Below are positions 1 through 7,900 of a stretch of 64,000 bases of DNA, piece after piece. Source of the stretch: JADZAI01 sp046348585 (GTDB lineage Bacteria; Pseudomonadota; Alphaproteobacteria; Micropepsales; Micropepsaceae); assembly GCA_046348585.1 (NCBI GenBank), contig JAXMDZ010000012.1, positions 1-64,000 of the forward strand. The letters are read 5' to 3'. Each line of letters opens with the position of its first letter. Position 1 is the stretch's first letter. The notes under the pieces were generated by a model. That model was not told where the DNA came from. It did no database searches and saw only the letters and a program-made list of their open reading frames with translations. The translations under genes were made by a program, and so were the position numbers.

Positions 1-244
1 AGATCACCTGGTGCAGGCCGAAGGTTGCGGGCGAGTTGCGGCGATAGGACGAATCGAACTCGCGCCCGTCGATGAACGTGCCCTTGTAGTGCACCGTCAC
101 ATTGCTGCGCGCGCCCGGCTTCTTGCCGCCGTCCGCGCCTTCGCTGACGACCCGGTAGCGCAGCCCGCTGGCGGTCTTCGAAACGCCCGGCTGGGCGTCG
201 TAATCGGCGAGGAAGGCCGCGTTGGCTTCGTCGGTCAGAGACAT
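1..244 (-). CDS. FKBP-type peptidyl-prolyl isomerase, 3' part cut by window edge
   Basis: Only the first 81 codons lie inside the window. The protein starts MSLTDEANAAFLADYDAQ and continues into an FKBP fold with GLRYRVV, NVTVHYKGTFIDG and EFDSSY, which are the usual early strands of the proline isomerase domain. No signal peptide is visible, so this copy looks cytoplasmic. It closely resembles the FKBP at 558-1193, which has LTDEKNAAF and EFDSSY at matching places, so the two are probably paralogues. It lies 11 bases downstream of the chorismate mutase gene in the same direction. The active-site half is beyond the edge and cannot be judged. Confidence 0.85.
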   Translation of the reverse strand, partial: MSLTDEANAAFLADYDAQPGVSKTASGLRYRVVSEGADGGKKPGARSNVTVHYKGTFIDGREFDSSYRRNSPATFGLHQVI

Positions 245-255
245 GATCGTTCCTT

Positions 256-561
256 TCAGCCGCGCTCGCGGCGCTGGATTTCCTCGTGGTGGCGGATGAC
301 TTCCTTCACGATGAAGTTGAGGAACTTCTCCGCGAATTCCGGATCGAGATTGGCGCTGACGGCGAGGCTGCGCAGGCGCGCGATCTGGCGCTGCTCGCGC
401 GCCGGATCGGCCGGCGGCAGGCCGTGCTTCGCCTTGAACTCGCCCACGCGCTGCGTGCACTTGAATCGCTCGGCGAGCATATGGATCAGCGCCGCGTCGA
501 TATTGTCGATGCTCTCGCGCAGCGCCAGCAGCTCGGGCGCGATATCGGCGCCGCCGCTCAC
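256..561 (-). CDS. Chorismate mutase (AroQ class)
   Basis: A 101-residue all-helical protein. It should convert chorismate to prephenate on the route to phenylalanine and tyrosine. The pattern LLALRESIDNIDAALIHML at the N-terminus is the typical AroQ first helix with its conserved Arg and Asp. It is followed by RFKCTQRVGEFKAKHGLP, carrying the active-site Arg and Lys, and by DPAREQRQIARL. The length fits a monofunctional AroQ. The start is GTG at 561, and its GTGA overlaps the stop of the upstream FKBP gene, suggesting translational coupling. It is sandwiched between two FKBP paralogues on the same strand. Confidence 0.9.
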   Translation of the reverse strand: MSGGADIAPELLALRESIDNIDAALIHMLAERFKCTQRVGEFKAKHGLPPADPAREQRQIARLRSLAVSANLDPEFAEKFLNFIVKEVIRHHEEIQRRERG

Positions 562-1193
562 TGGTCGGCCTTGATGAGTTCGATCTTGAAGACCAGCGTC
601 TGACGCGGCGGGATGCCGGGGGGACGGCCGGCCGCGCCATAGCCCAGCTCATAAGGCAACACGACTTCCCAGGTGTCGCCCTCCTTCATCAGCGGCAGGG
701 CCTCGACCCAGCCGGGAATGAGCTGGGCCAGCGGGAATTTGACCGGCTCGCCGGCGGCGTAGGACGAGTCGAACTCGGTGTCGTCGATGAAGGCGCCGCG
801 ATAGTTGATGGTGACGATGCTGGTGGGCGTCGGGTGCTTGCCGCCGGCCGGGCCGTCCTTGATCACCCGGTACATCAACCCGCTCGGCAGCTTGGTGACG
901 CCGTCCTGCTTGGCATATTGCTCCAGGAACGCGGCGTTCTTTTCGTCCGTCAGATTGGTCGTATCGACGTGGGGCTGCGCGGCCGCCTGCTCGCGGATCA
1001 TCTCCTGCATCAGCCCGGTCAGGGATTTCTGGGTCTCGCCCAGCGTCCGGGTGAGCGTCTCGACCTTCTGGTTCAGCGCCTGGATCTCGCCGCGCTGGCG
1101 GTCGGTCGTCACATAGGCATAGGCGCCCACGCCGATGGCGGCGACAAGAGCGAGAATCGAGAGGATGCGTTCCATCGAGGCGGCGTGTCCCAT
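558..1193 (-). CDS. Membrane-anchored FKBP-type peptidyl-prolyl isomerase
   Basis: A proline cis-trans isomerase of about 211 residues. Residues about 9-29 form one hydrophobic segment (ILSILALVAAIGVGAYAY), which would anchor the protein with its catalytic part in the periplasm. A heptad-like stretch follows (about 32-65, rich in Q, E and L), probably a short coiled coil for dimerisation as in Mip/FkpA proteins. The FKBP domain has IVTINYRGAFIDD, FPLAQLIPGWVEALPLM, WEVVLPYELGYG and TLVFKIELI, so the fold is complete. The start could instead be the ATG at 1175 (MERILS). It heads a three-gene run with chorismate mutase and a second FKBP. Confidence 0.88.
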   Translation of the reverse strand: MGHAASMERILSILALVAAIGVGAYAYVTTDRQRGEIQALNQKVETLTRTLGETQKSLTGLMQEMIREQAAAQPHVDTTNLTDEKNAAFLEQYAKQDGVTKLPSGLMYRVIKDGPAGGKHPTPTSIVTINYRGAFIDDTEFDSSYAAGEPVKFPLAQLIPGWVEALPLMKEGDTWEVVLPYELGYGAAGRPPGIPPRQTLVFKIELIKADQ

Positions 1194-1275
1194 TGTTGCG
1201 CGACCCGCCTTTAAGCATGGCGGCGGAGCGAATGCACCCCTTGGCTGACGCCCCGGCCTGACGCAGAGAAAGCCC

Positions 1276-1707
1276 ATGACCGACGCGCCCTCCCCCCTCC
1301 CCGCCCCCCGCCCCGGCATCGGCGCGGGCGCCGTCGTGTGGCGCGGCGAGGAGGTGCTGCTGATCCGGCGCGGCAAGGCCCCGCGCCTCGGCCAGTGGTC
1401 GATTCCGGGCGGCCATGTCGAGTGGGGCGAGGCGGCGGCGGACGCGGCGGTGCGCGAAGTGCTGGAGGAAACCGGCTGCGCCGTCGAGATCGCCTGCCTG
1501 TGCGATGTCGTCGACTGGATCGACGGCGGCCATCACTTGATTCTGATCGACTTCACCGCCCGCTGGCTCGCGGGCGAACCGGCCCCCGGCGACGACGCGG
1601 CCGAGGCGCGCTTCGTGCCGTTCGATGAGATCGGCGCGTTCGGGCTCTGGCCGGAAACGGAGCGGGTCATCGCGCTGAGCCGCGCGCAGAGGAACCCAAA
1701 TGGCTGA
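1276..1707 (+). CDS. NUDIX hydrolase
   Basis: A 143-residue protein with a complete Nudix box at about residues 46-68 (GHVEWGEAAADAAVREV then LEETG), which binds the divalent metal and places the diphosphate for cleavage. The preceding strands GAGAVVWRGEEVLLIRRG and WSIPGG are typical of ADP-ribose or nucleoside diphosphate hydrolases. The N-terminus is Pro-rich (PSPLPAPRPG). Substrate cannot be assigned. It is read divergently from the FKBP gene. It is followed closely by a GNAT gene whose start lies in the second copy of a 13-base tandem repeat. Confidence 0.85.
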   Translation: MTDAPSPLPAPRPGIGAGAVVWRGEEVLLIRRGKAPRLGQWSIPGGHVEWGEAAADAAVREVLEETGCAVEIACLCDVVDWIDGGHHLILIDFTARWLAGEPAPGDDAAEARFVPFDEIGAFGLWPETERVIALSRAQRNPNG

Positions 1708-1721
1708 GCCAAATGGCTGAG
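1696..1721. repeat. Perfect 13-base tandem repeat at the NUDIX/GNAT junction
   Basis: The unit ccaaatggctgag occurs twice back to back (1696-1708, 1709-1721). The first copy contains the NUDIX stop codon. Each copy contains an ATG, but only the second ATG (1713) opens the GNAT frame; the first would stop after six codons. A slipped duplication that separated an originally overlapping stop/start is the simplest reading. Confidence 0.85.
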
Positions 1722-2261
1722 ATCGTCACGCTCGAAACCGAACGCCTCATCCTGCGCCCCTGGCGCGAGAGCGACCGCGAACCCTTCGCCGCGCTCAACG
1801 CCGACGCCGAGTCGATGCGCTTCTTTCCCGCGCCGCTGAGCCGCGCCCAGTCGGACGATCTGATCGATGCGCTCGCAGAGCGCATGGCCGTGGCGGGATG
1901 GGGCTTCTTCGCGCTGGAGCGTAAGGCGGACGGGGCCTTCGCCGGCATGACCGGCCTCAACCGCCCGCGCTTCGAGGCGCATTTCACGCCCTGCATCGAG
2001 GTCGGCTGGCGGCTGCCGCGCGCGATGTGGGGCCAGGGCTATGCCAGCGAGGCGGCCAAGGCCTGCCTCGACTTCGCGTTTGGAACGTTGGGCGAGAAGC
2101 GCATCGTCGCCTTCACGACGGTTGCGAACCTCCCCTCGCGCCGCGTGATGGAGCGCATCGGCATGACCCGCGTCGAAAACGGCGACTTCGATCACCCCAA
2201 TGTCGCCGAGGGGCATCCGCTCCGCCGCCATGTGCTCTACGAGATCGCGCGTACGGCGTGA
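1713..2261 (+). CDS. GNAT N-acetyltransferase, RimJ/RimL type
   Basis: A 182-residue acyltransferase predicted to move an acetyl group from acetyl-CoA to an amine, perhaps a protein N-terminus or small molecule. ETERLILRPWRESD at the N-terminus is the hallmark opening of the RimJ/RimL-like subgroup. MWGQGYASEAAKACLDFAF is the acetyl-CoA binding motif A (Q/R-x-x-G-x-A analogue). VANLPSRRVMERIGM is the usual conserved end of the fold (N-x-x-S-x-x-V-x-E-x-x-G). The substrate is unknown. It follows the NUDIX gene by five bases and probably shares its transcript. Confidence 0.85.
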   Translation: MAEIVTLETERLILRPWRESDREPFAALNADAESMRFFPAPLSRAQSDDLIDALAERMAVAGWGFFALERKADGAFAGMTGLNRPRFEAHFTPCIEVGWRLPRAMWGQGYASEAAKACLDFAFGTLGEKRIVAFTTVANLPSRRVMERIGMTRVENGDFDHPNVAEGHPLRRHVLYEIARTA

Positions 2262-2400
2262 GGCGGATACGGCAAAGCCGGGCGCGATCTGCGGCCCGGC
2301 CATTCAATATCCGCACCCAGCATAGAGGCAAAAAAACAGTCTGGCGAGAGGGGTTTTTCCCGCATAACTGGGCGGCTCCGGTTTGATAAGGAGCCTCCCC

Positions 2401-3654
2401 ATGACCATCGCCTGCGGCCTCGACTTCGGCACTTCCAACTCCGCCATCGGCACGGTGCGGGACGGCGCGCCCCACCTCGCCGCGCTGGAGCGCGGCGGCG
2501 CGCTCTTCCCCAGCGCCATCTTTTTCGACTTCGAACAGAACCGGCCGCTGTTCGGGGCGGAGGCGATCGAGACCTACATGATGCAGGTCGAGGGCCGCCT
2601 GATGCGGGCGCTGAAATCGATCCTGGCGACGAAGCTCGTCAAGGACTCGACCTTCCTGAAGACCCAGCGCATCACCTTCGAGGCGGTCATCGGCCTCTTC
2701 GTCGCCGAGATGAAGGCGCGCGCCGAGGCGGCGACCGGCCAGCCGCTCGACGCCGTGGTGCATGGGCGGCCGGTGCATTTCGTCGACGGCGACGAGGCCG
2801 CCGACCGCTTCGCCGAGGACACGCTGAAGGTGATCGCCGAGCGCGCGGGTTTTCGCCATGTCAGCTTCCAGTACGAACCGCTGGCCGCCGCCCGCGCCTA
2901 CGAGGCGAAGGTGAACGCCGAGACCCTGGCGCTGATCTGCGACATCGGCGGCGGCACCTCGGACTTCTCGGTCATCCGCCTCGCCCCGGAACGCCGCGCC
3001 GCGCCCGACCGCAAGGACGACATCCTCGCCAATTTCGGCATCCGCCTCGGCGGCACCGACCTCGACCGCCATCTGTCGCTCGAAGCGGCGATGCCGATGC
3101 TGGGGCTCGGCTCGCGCCTCCACACCAAGAACCTGCCGATGCCGCGCCAGCTCTTCGCCGACCTCGCCCACTGGCCGACCATCAACCTGCTCTACACGCC
3201 CGAATCCCGGCGCATCGTGCGCGAGCTGCATGCCGACGCCGTCGAGCCGGAAAAGACCGCGCGGCTGAAGACCGTCGCCGAGAAGCATCTCGGCCACCGC
3301 CTGGCGATCGCCGTCGAGGACGCCAAGATCGCGCTCTCGGCGGCCCCAGAGACGGCGATCGAGATGGGCTTCATCGAACCTGGCCTCGCCGCCCCCGCCG
3401 ACCGCGACCGCTTCGACGACGCGGTCGCCGGCGAGCGGGCGCGCATGGCGGCGGCGGTGCGCGAGACGCTGAAGCGCGCTGGCATCGCCGCGGACGAGAT
3501 CGGCACCGTGTTCCTGACCGGCGGCTCCAGCCGCGTCCCGGCGCTGCGCAAGGCCATCGCCAGCGTCGTCAGTCCGTCCAAATTCGCCGGCGGCGACGAC
3601 ATGCTGTCGGTGGCGCTCGGCCTCACCGAGGAAGCGCGCCTGCGTTACCGCTGA
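2401..3654 (+). CDS. yegD: Hsp70-family protein, YegD-like
   Basis: A 417-residue protein with an actin/Hsp70 ATPase fold and no substrate-binding domain, the size of the YegD family. The phosphate-1 loop is GLDFGTSNSAIG (residues 5-16), the phosphate-2 loop is CDIGGGTSDFSV (about 180-191) and the adenosine motif is FLTGGSSRVPALR (about 370-382). All three are intact, so ATP binding is likely. The start at 2401 is preceded by aaggag at good spacing. The biochemical role of YegD proteins is not settled. No DnaJ or GrpE partner is adjacent. The gene stands alone between GNAT and an SDR. Confidence 0.88.
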   Translation: MTIACGLDFGTSNSAIGTVRDGAPHLAALERGGALFPSAIFFDFEQNRPLFGAEAIETYMMQVEGRLMRALKSILATKLVKDSTFLKTQRITFEAVIGLFVAEMKARAEAATGQPLDAVVHGRPVHFVDGDEAADRFAEDTLKVIAERAGFRHVSFQYEPLAAARAYEAKVNAETLALICDIGGGTSDFSVIRLAPERRAAPDRKDDILANFGIRLGGTDLDRHLSLEAAMPMLGLGSRLHTKNLPMPRQLFADLAHWPTINLLYTPESRRIVRELHADAVEPEKTARLKTVAEKHLGHRLAIAVEDAKIALSAAPETAIEMGFIEPGLAAPADRDRFDDAVAGERARMAAAVRETLKRAGIAADEIGTVFLTGGSSRVPALRKAIASVVSPSKFAGGDDMLSVALGLTEEARLRYR

Positions 3655-3734
3655 CGCAAACGGAAGGATGACCCGGTTGAACGCCGCGCCGTCCCCTGCC
3701 AGTTTCGCCGGACACAACATTCGGGAGGAACACC

Positions 3735-4520
3735 ATGGCCTACAAACCCTTCGACCTGACCGGCAAGACGGCGCTGGTGACCGGCGGCAATGGCGGCATC
3801 GGCCTCGGCTTCGCGGACGCGCTGGCGCAGGCGGGCGCGAGCGTCGCCATCTGGGGCACCAACGCCGCCAAGAACGATGCGGCGGTCAAGCAGCTGCGCG
3901 CCCACGGCACCCGCGTCGAGGCCTGGACCATCGACGTCGCCGACGAGGCGGCGGTGATCAAGGGCATCACCGAAGGCGTGCAGGCCTTCGGCGCGATCCA
4001 CGCGATCTACGCCAATGCCGGCATCGGACGCGGGGCGCGCTCGTTCCTCGACATCACGACCGAGGACTACCGCAAGGTGCTTTCGGTCAATCTCGACGGC
4101 GTGTTCTTCACGCTGCGCGAGGGCGCGCGGCACATGGTGGAGCGGCACAAGGCGGGCGACCGCTCGGGCGGCTCGCTGGTCGGCGTCGCCTCGCTGGCGG
4201 CGATCCACGGCGCGGCGCGCAACCAGCATTATGCGGCGACCAAGGGCGCGGTGATCTCGATGATCCGCGCGACGGCGGTGGAGATGGCGCGCTACGGCAT
4301 CCGCGCCAACGCGGTGCTGCCGGGCTGGATCGCCACCGACATGACGGCGGGCGGCCAGGCCAATCCCAAATTCGTCGAGAACGTCATCAGCCGCGTGCCG
4401 ATGAAGCGCTGGGGCGAGCCCCAGGATTTCGGCGGCATCGCGGTCTATCTGGCGAGCGACGCCTCGTCGTTCCACACCGGCGACAGCTTCCTGATCGACG
4501 GCGCCTACGCGATCTACTAG
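3735..4520 (+). CDS. Short-chain dehydrogenase/reductase (SDR)
   Basis: A classical SDR of 261 residues. The cofactor loop is VTGGNGGIGLGFA (about 16-28), followed by YANAGIG at the NAG position. The catalytic triad is seen as Ser in VGVASLAAIHG and Tyr/Lys in HYAATKGA. The C-terminal part has VLPGWIATDM and DSFLIDGAYAIY, the usual substrate-side end of 3-ketoacyl-ACP reductase-like SDRs. The substrate is unknown. A clear Shine-Dalgarno (gggagga) precedes the start. The gene appears monocistronic. Confidence 0.88.
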   Translation: MAYKPFDLTGKTALVTGGNGGIGLGFADALAQAGASVAIWGTNAAKNDAAVKQLRAHGTRVEAWTIDVADEAAVIKGITEGVQAFGAIHAIYANAGIGRGARSFLDITTEDYRKVLSVNLDGVFFTLREGARHMVERHKAGDRSGGSLVGVASLAAIHGAARNQHYAATKGAVISMIRATAVEMARYGIRANAVLPGWIATDMTAGGQANPKFVENVISRVPMKRWGEPQDFGGIAVYLASDASSFHTGDSFLIDGAYAIY

Positions 4521-4628
4521 GGCTGGGTCCTGCGCGCCGGAACGGGACATAATTCCTATGACCGGCGCGCAAGGGCGGCGTCTCTAGCTTAACCGTGCTG
4601 CGCTTTCAAGCTGGACGGGCGAGAATTC

Positions 4629-4847
4629 ATGCCTATGAAGGCCGCCATGTCCGAGATCGACGACAAGCACATCGCCCGCACCGCCCGCTCGCTGGTCCGC
4701 GCCTATGGCGCGCGGGCGCGGGCCGAGGCCCGGGCCTGGACCCGCCATTTCGCCGAAACCGGCGCGCGCCACGAACGCACCGTCTGGGCCCGCGTCGGGC
4801 TGGAGCTGCGCCGCCTCACCCGCGAACGCGGCGAGGAAGCGGCCTGA
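4629..4847 (+). CDS. Small basic/acidic helical protein of unknown function
   Basis: A 72-residue protein rich in Ala, Arg and Glu, predicted almost wholly helical, with no hydrophobic segment. It reads MSEIDDKHIARTARSLVRAY near its start and ends LRRLTRERGEEAA. The ATG at 4629 follows ggcgag; the ATG at 4647 (MSEIDD) is an alternative. I do not recognise a named domain. Codon use resembles the neighbours, which supports it being real. It lies convergent to a membrane protein gene seven bases away. Confidence 0.6.
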   Translation: MPMKAAMSEIDDKHIARTARSLVRAYGARARAEARAWTRHFAETGARHERTVWARVGLELRRLTRERGEEAA

Positions 4848-4853
4848 TCGGCC

Positions 4854-5246
4854 TCAGCCGGCGGCCTTCTTCTTCACCAGCGCGATGATGTTCGCGGGGC
4901 CTTTGAGCGTCACCCCGGTCGCCGTGGGAATGACGCTGAAGCGATCGCCGAGGAGCCCCGCGCCGCGCTCGTAGAGCACCACGCCGCCGTCCGGACGGCT
5001 GCGGAAGGCCCGTAAAGCCCAGGCGCCGCGCACCGCCGCTTCGACCGATTCCGGCGTCGCCGCCGCGACGTCGAGCGCGGAGTCGCGCATCAGATAGCCG
5101 AAGACGCCGCCGCCCAGCACCGCGCCGACGCCCGCCCCCGCGAGCGCCGCCTCGAAGCGCAGGCCGCCGCCCAGCGCGAGGCCGGCCAGGAGGCCGCCGA
5201 ACAGCGCGACGCCGTAGAGGAGCGCCTTCTGAATCGAAAAGGCCAT
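4854..5246 (-). CDS. Glycine-rich two-helix membrane protein, unknown function
   Basis: A 130-residue protein. The first 55 residues form two Gly/Ala-rich membrane helices (LLYGVALFGGLLAGLALGGG and then ALAGAGVGAVLGGGVFGYLM) with GxxxG-type spacing typical of tight helix pairing. The remaining 75 residues are soluble (FSVIPTATGVTLKGPANIIA) and end in a Lys-rich tail (VKKKAAG). No catalytic motif is visible. It is encoded upstream of nothing obvious in the same direction and is separated from the hydrolase at 5353 by about 100 bases. Function unknown. Confidence 0.65.
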   Translation of the reverse strand: MAFSIQKALLYGVALFGGLLAGLALGGGLRFEAALAGAGVGAVLGGGVFGYLMRDSALDVAAATPESVEAAVRGAWALRAFRSRPDGGVVLYERGAGLLGDRFSVIPTATGVTLKGPANIIALVKKKAAG

Positions 5247-5352
5247 GCGCTTACCCAATCGCCGATCCGATCTGACAGTGAGACCGAAGCGCGGCTGGCG
5301 GAACGCGCCATTCCGCCGCGAAGCCTGCGGCGGATAAGCGCATCCGGATGGA

Positions 5353-6087
5353 TCAGGGCAGCGCGTCGGCGAGGAACTGGGCGACGAGCGCCTGCGCCAT
5401 CGGGTTGGAGCCGATGGTGGTGTGCCCCGCGCCCGGCAGGTCGATCGCCCGCACGTTCTCGCCCGGCGGCGGCACACAGGCCTGCCACTGCACGATGCCG
5501 TCGTCGCGGGAATAGACCGCGAGCATCGGCTGCGTCGGCATCACCGGCTCGCCGGAGGCAGCGGCCACCAGGTCGTCGTCGAACCAGCGCTGCAGCGCCC
5601 AGACGAACGGCGCGAGCGGCGTCGGCACCGGCAGGCGCACGGGCGAGCACAACGTCACCACCGCGCCGACCTTGTCGGGCATCATCTTGGCGATCTCGCG
5701 CGCGAAGACGCCGCCGAGGCTGACGCCCGCGACCGCGATCTTGCCGCCGGTCGCGTCGGCCAGCGCCGCGACGCGCTCCTTCAGATTGTCGATCGCCTTG
5801 GTGCGCGGGCCGAGATTGGGGCCGCCGCGCCAGCCCTCGGCGCGATAGCCGAGCGCATCGAGGCTGCGGCGCAGCCGCGCCGTCGTCATGTCGCTGGTCA
5901 GGAAGCCGGGCACGACGAGCACGCCCTGCCCGTGGCCGTGCGGCAGACCGCCGGGCAACGGCACCGGGCGGTTGCGGAACGCCGACAGGCGGGCAAAGCG
6001 CGCCGTCTCGGTCAATGCGCTGCGCATGCCGAGGCCGGACTCGCGCTGCGGCCAGACGGCGAGCGAATGCTGAACGGACCGGGACAT
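5353..6087 (-). CDS. Alpha/beta-hydrolase, lipase/esterase-like
   Basis: A 244-residue alpha/beta-hydrolase fold protein. The oxyanion strand is VLVVPGFLTSDMTT. The nucleophile elbow is VAGVSLGGVFA (G-x-S-x-G). The acid is probably Asp in YSRDDGIV, and the His lies in LPGAGHTTIGSNP. The triad is therefore complete, and the layout resembles triacylglycerol lipase/PGAP1-like hydrolases that open with a Gly-Phe-Leu loop. No signal peptide is seen, so it is probably cytoplasmic. The substrate is unknown. It points away from the pteridine block at 6215-7900. Confidence 0.8.
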   Translation of the reverse strand: MSRSVQHSLAVWPQRESGLGMRSALTETARFARLSAFRNRPVPLPGGLPHGHGQGVLVVPGFLTSDMTTARLRRSLDALGYRAEGWRGGPNLGPRTKAIDNLKERVAALADATGGKIAVAGVSLGGVFAREIAKMMPDKVGAVVTLCSPVRLPVPTPLAPFVWALQRWFDDDLVAAASGEPVMPTQPMLAVYSRDDGIVQWQACVPPPGENVRAIDLPGAGHTTIGSNPMAQALVAQFLADALP

Positions 6088-6214
6088 GATGGGGGCGGAC
6101 TCCTGCAGGATCGGCGACGCTCGCCGAACCGGCTCATCAATCTACATCAAAATGTCACCAAGATGAAGAAAAACGGCAATCATGTGGCCGTCGATACGAT
6201 GCGACTCGGCGAGT

Positions 6215-6997
6215 CTAATCGCCGCGCACCGTGTACATCACGTCGCGCGGCTCGGCTCTCAGGCTCTGTCCGCCGTCGACATGGATCGTCTGGCCGGTCG
6301 TCGCTTCCGCCGCAATTAGGAATCGCAGCGCCGCCACCAGATCCTCCGGCGTCGCGCCGTAGCCGAGCGGCGCGAGCCTCTGGGCGGCGTGGAATTCCGC
6401 TTGCGTCTGGTCGGCGCTCGGCAGCGTTATGCCGGGCGCGATGGCGTTGACCCGCAGGCGGGGCGCGAAAGCCTGCGCCATCAGCGTCGTCGCCGTGGCG
6501 AGCGTCGCCTTGGACAGCGTGTAGGCGAAGAAATCCGGATTGGGATGGGCGAGCTTCTGGTCGAGCAGATTGACCGCGAGGCCGCGCGCCTCCCCCGGCA
6601 GCTGCGCGGCGAGCGCCTGGGTCAGGAGGACCGGTGCGGCGGCGTTGATCGCCTGATTGCGCGCCAGCCGGGCGGCGGTCGTCGTCGCCGGCGTGTCGTA
6701 GTCGAAGATCGAGGCGCTGTTGACGAGCAGCGCGGCGAAGGCCGGGCCGCCCGCGGGCGGCGTCAGCAGCGCGGGCAGAGCCTCCGCATCGGCAAGATCG
6801 GCGCGGACGAGATCGCAGCGCCCGCCTTCGGCGCGGATCGCGGCCGCGTTCGCTTCGGCCTCCGCGGCCGAGCCGTTGTAGTGGAGGCGCACGAACCAGC
6901 CATCGGCGGCCAGCGCCCGCGCGAAGGCGGCGCCGAGACGCCGCGCCGCGCCGGTGACGAGCGCGAAACCGGCGCGATCGGGTGAAGCCGGGCGCAT
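6215..6997 (-). CDS. SDR, pteridine reductase / dihydromonapterin reductase-like (FolM-type)
   Basis: A 260-residue SDR. Its cofactor loop reads VTGAARRLGAAFARAL, in which TGxxRRLG (an Arg-Arg instead of the usual SxGIG) is the signature of pteridine reductases such as PTR1 and FolM. The active site shows Asp in NLLDQKLAHPNPDFFAY and Tyr-x-x-x-Lys in YTLSKA, again the pteridine reductase arrangement. The family reduces 7,8-dihydropterins with NADPH. Next to it, two bases upstream, is a FolB-family gene. A second FolB-family gene diverges from that one. This context supports a pterin role. Exact substrate (dihydrofolate or dihydromonapterin) is inferred. Confidence 0.78.
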   Translation of the reverse strand: MRPASPDRAGFALVTGAARRLGAAFARALAADGWFVRLHYNGSAAEAEANAAAIRAEGGRCDLVRADLADAEALPALLTPPAGGPAFAALLVNSASIFDYDTPATTTAARLARNQAINAAAPVLLTQALAAQLPGEARGLAVNLLDQKLAHPNPDFFAYTLSKATLATATTLMAQAFAPRLRVNAIAPGITLPSADQTQAEFHAAQRLAPLGYGATPEDLVAALRFLIAAEATTGQTIHVDGGQSLRAEPRDVMYTVRGD

Positions 6998-6999
6998 GG

Positions 7000-7422
7000 T
7001 CAGCCGCCCTCGCCGCGCCGCCGATAGACCTCGACGCCCGCCCCGCCGGTCTCGTTGAAGATATCGGGCTTGAGGATCGAGACCCGGCAGGCCTCGACCC
7101 GCGCGTCGGCGAAGCAGAGCGCGACCAGTTCCTCCAGCAGCGTCTCGATCAGGTCGGTGTGGCCGCGCAGCGGCCAGGCGCGCACCGCGTCGCGGATGCG
7201 GTCGTAGTCGAGCACCGCCTCGACGCCGCCGCCCGCGAACGGCCCGCTCTGGCGGGCGAACAGTTCGACATTGACGACCACACGCTGCGGCCGCTCGGGA
7301 TGACGCTCCCAGGGATGCAGGCCGAGCCGCACCTCGACCACCATGTCGCGCAGGATCACGCGCTGGTAGGACTGCCCCGGATCCCAAAGGGCCGCATCGC
7401 CCATGCCCGCCGCCGCCTTCAT
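7000..7422 (-). CDS. Dihydroneopterin aldolase/epimerase family protein (FolB/FolX-like), copy 1
   Basis: A 140-residue tunnelling-fold enzyme. The family motifs are RVILRDMVVEVRLGLHPWE (with the catalytic Glu), VVNVELFA, LDYDRIRDAV, HTDLIETLLEELVAL (substrate-anchoring Glu) and SILKPDIF (catalytic Lys). All expected residues are present. FolB cleaves dihydroneopterin in folate synthesis, while FolX epimerises dihydroneopterin triphosphate, and the two cannot be told apart by eye. It is immediately followed by the FolM-like SDR on the same strand, which favours the monapterin route. The start at 7422 has ggag at good spacing; a later ATG at 7404 is possible. Confidence 0.8.
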   Translation of the reverse strand: MKAAAGMGDAALWDPGQSYQRVILRDMVVEVRLGLHPWERHPERPQRVVVNVELFARQSGPFAGGGVEAVLDYDRIRDAVRAWPLRGHTDLIETLLEELVALCFADARVEACRVSILKPDIFNETGGAGVEVYRRRGEGG

Positions 7423-7495
7423 GTCGCGCTCCGTTTCCGCCAGGGGCGATCTTGAACCATAGCCCGCTCCATGCAACGACGCGGCGGTGAAGACA

Positions 7496-7900
7496 ATGCC
7501 GACCGTTCAGCCCCTGAAGATCGCCGACGCCGCGCGGGCGATCCGGCACGTCTTCGTGCGCGACCTGACGCTCGACGCCCATATCGGCGTCCACCGCCAC
7601 GAGGAGGACGCCCCCCAGCCGATCCGGGTCAATATCGACCTGACCGTCGCCGAGGACGCCGCCCCGGTCGGGGACCGGCTGGAGAACGTGGTCGACTACG
7701 AGCACGTCATCAACGGCGTCCGGGCCATCGTCGCCAAGGGTCATGTGCGGCTGGTGGAGACCCTCGCCGAGGCGGTCGCCGCCTTCGCCCTGACCGACCG
7801 GCGGGTGCGCGCCGTCCGTGTACGGATCGAAAAACTCCAGATCATTCCTGACGCTGCGAGCGTCGGCGTCGAGATCGAGCGTCTGGCCGCCGGATCGTGA
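7496..7900 (+). CDS. folB: Dihydroneopterin aldolase family protein (FolB-like), copy 2
   Basis: A second tunnelling-fold protein of about 134 residues, divergent from copy 1. It shows HVFVRDLTLDAHIGVHRHEE (catalytic Glu), IRVNIDLTVAED, NVVDYEHVINGV, VRLVETLAEAVAA and RIEKLQIIP, with the active-site Lys. The two copies are clearly distant paralogues rather than a recent duplication. One probably serves folate synthesis and the other a different pterin. The translation start may be the GTG three codons upstream at 7487. Which copy is the true aldolase is a guess. Confidence 0.78.
   Translation: MPTVQPLKIADAARAIRHVFVRDLTLDAHIGVHRHEEDAPQPIRVNIDLTVAEDAAPVGDRLENVVDYEHVINGVRAIVAKGHVRLVETLAEAVAAFALTDRRVRAVRVRIEKLQIIPDAASVGVEIERLAAGS

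Noticed and set aside
2113..3720. A minus-strand open frame of about 535 codons opposite the YegD-like gene
   Set aside because: The Hsp70 motifs on the plus strand are intact; the antisense product has only biased composition.
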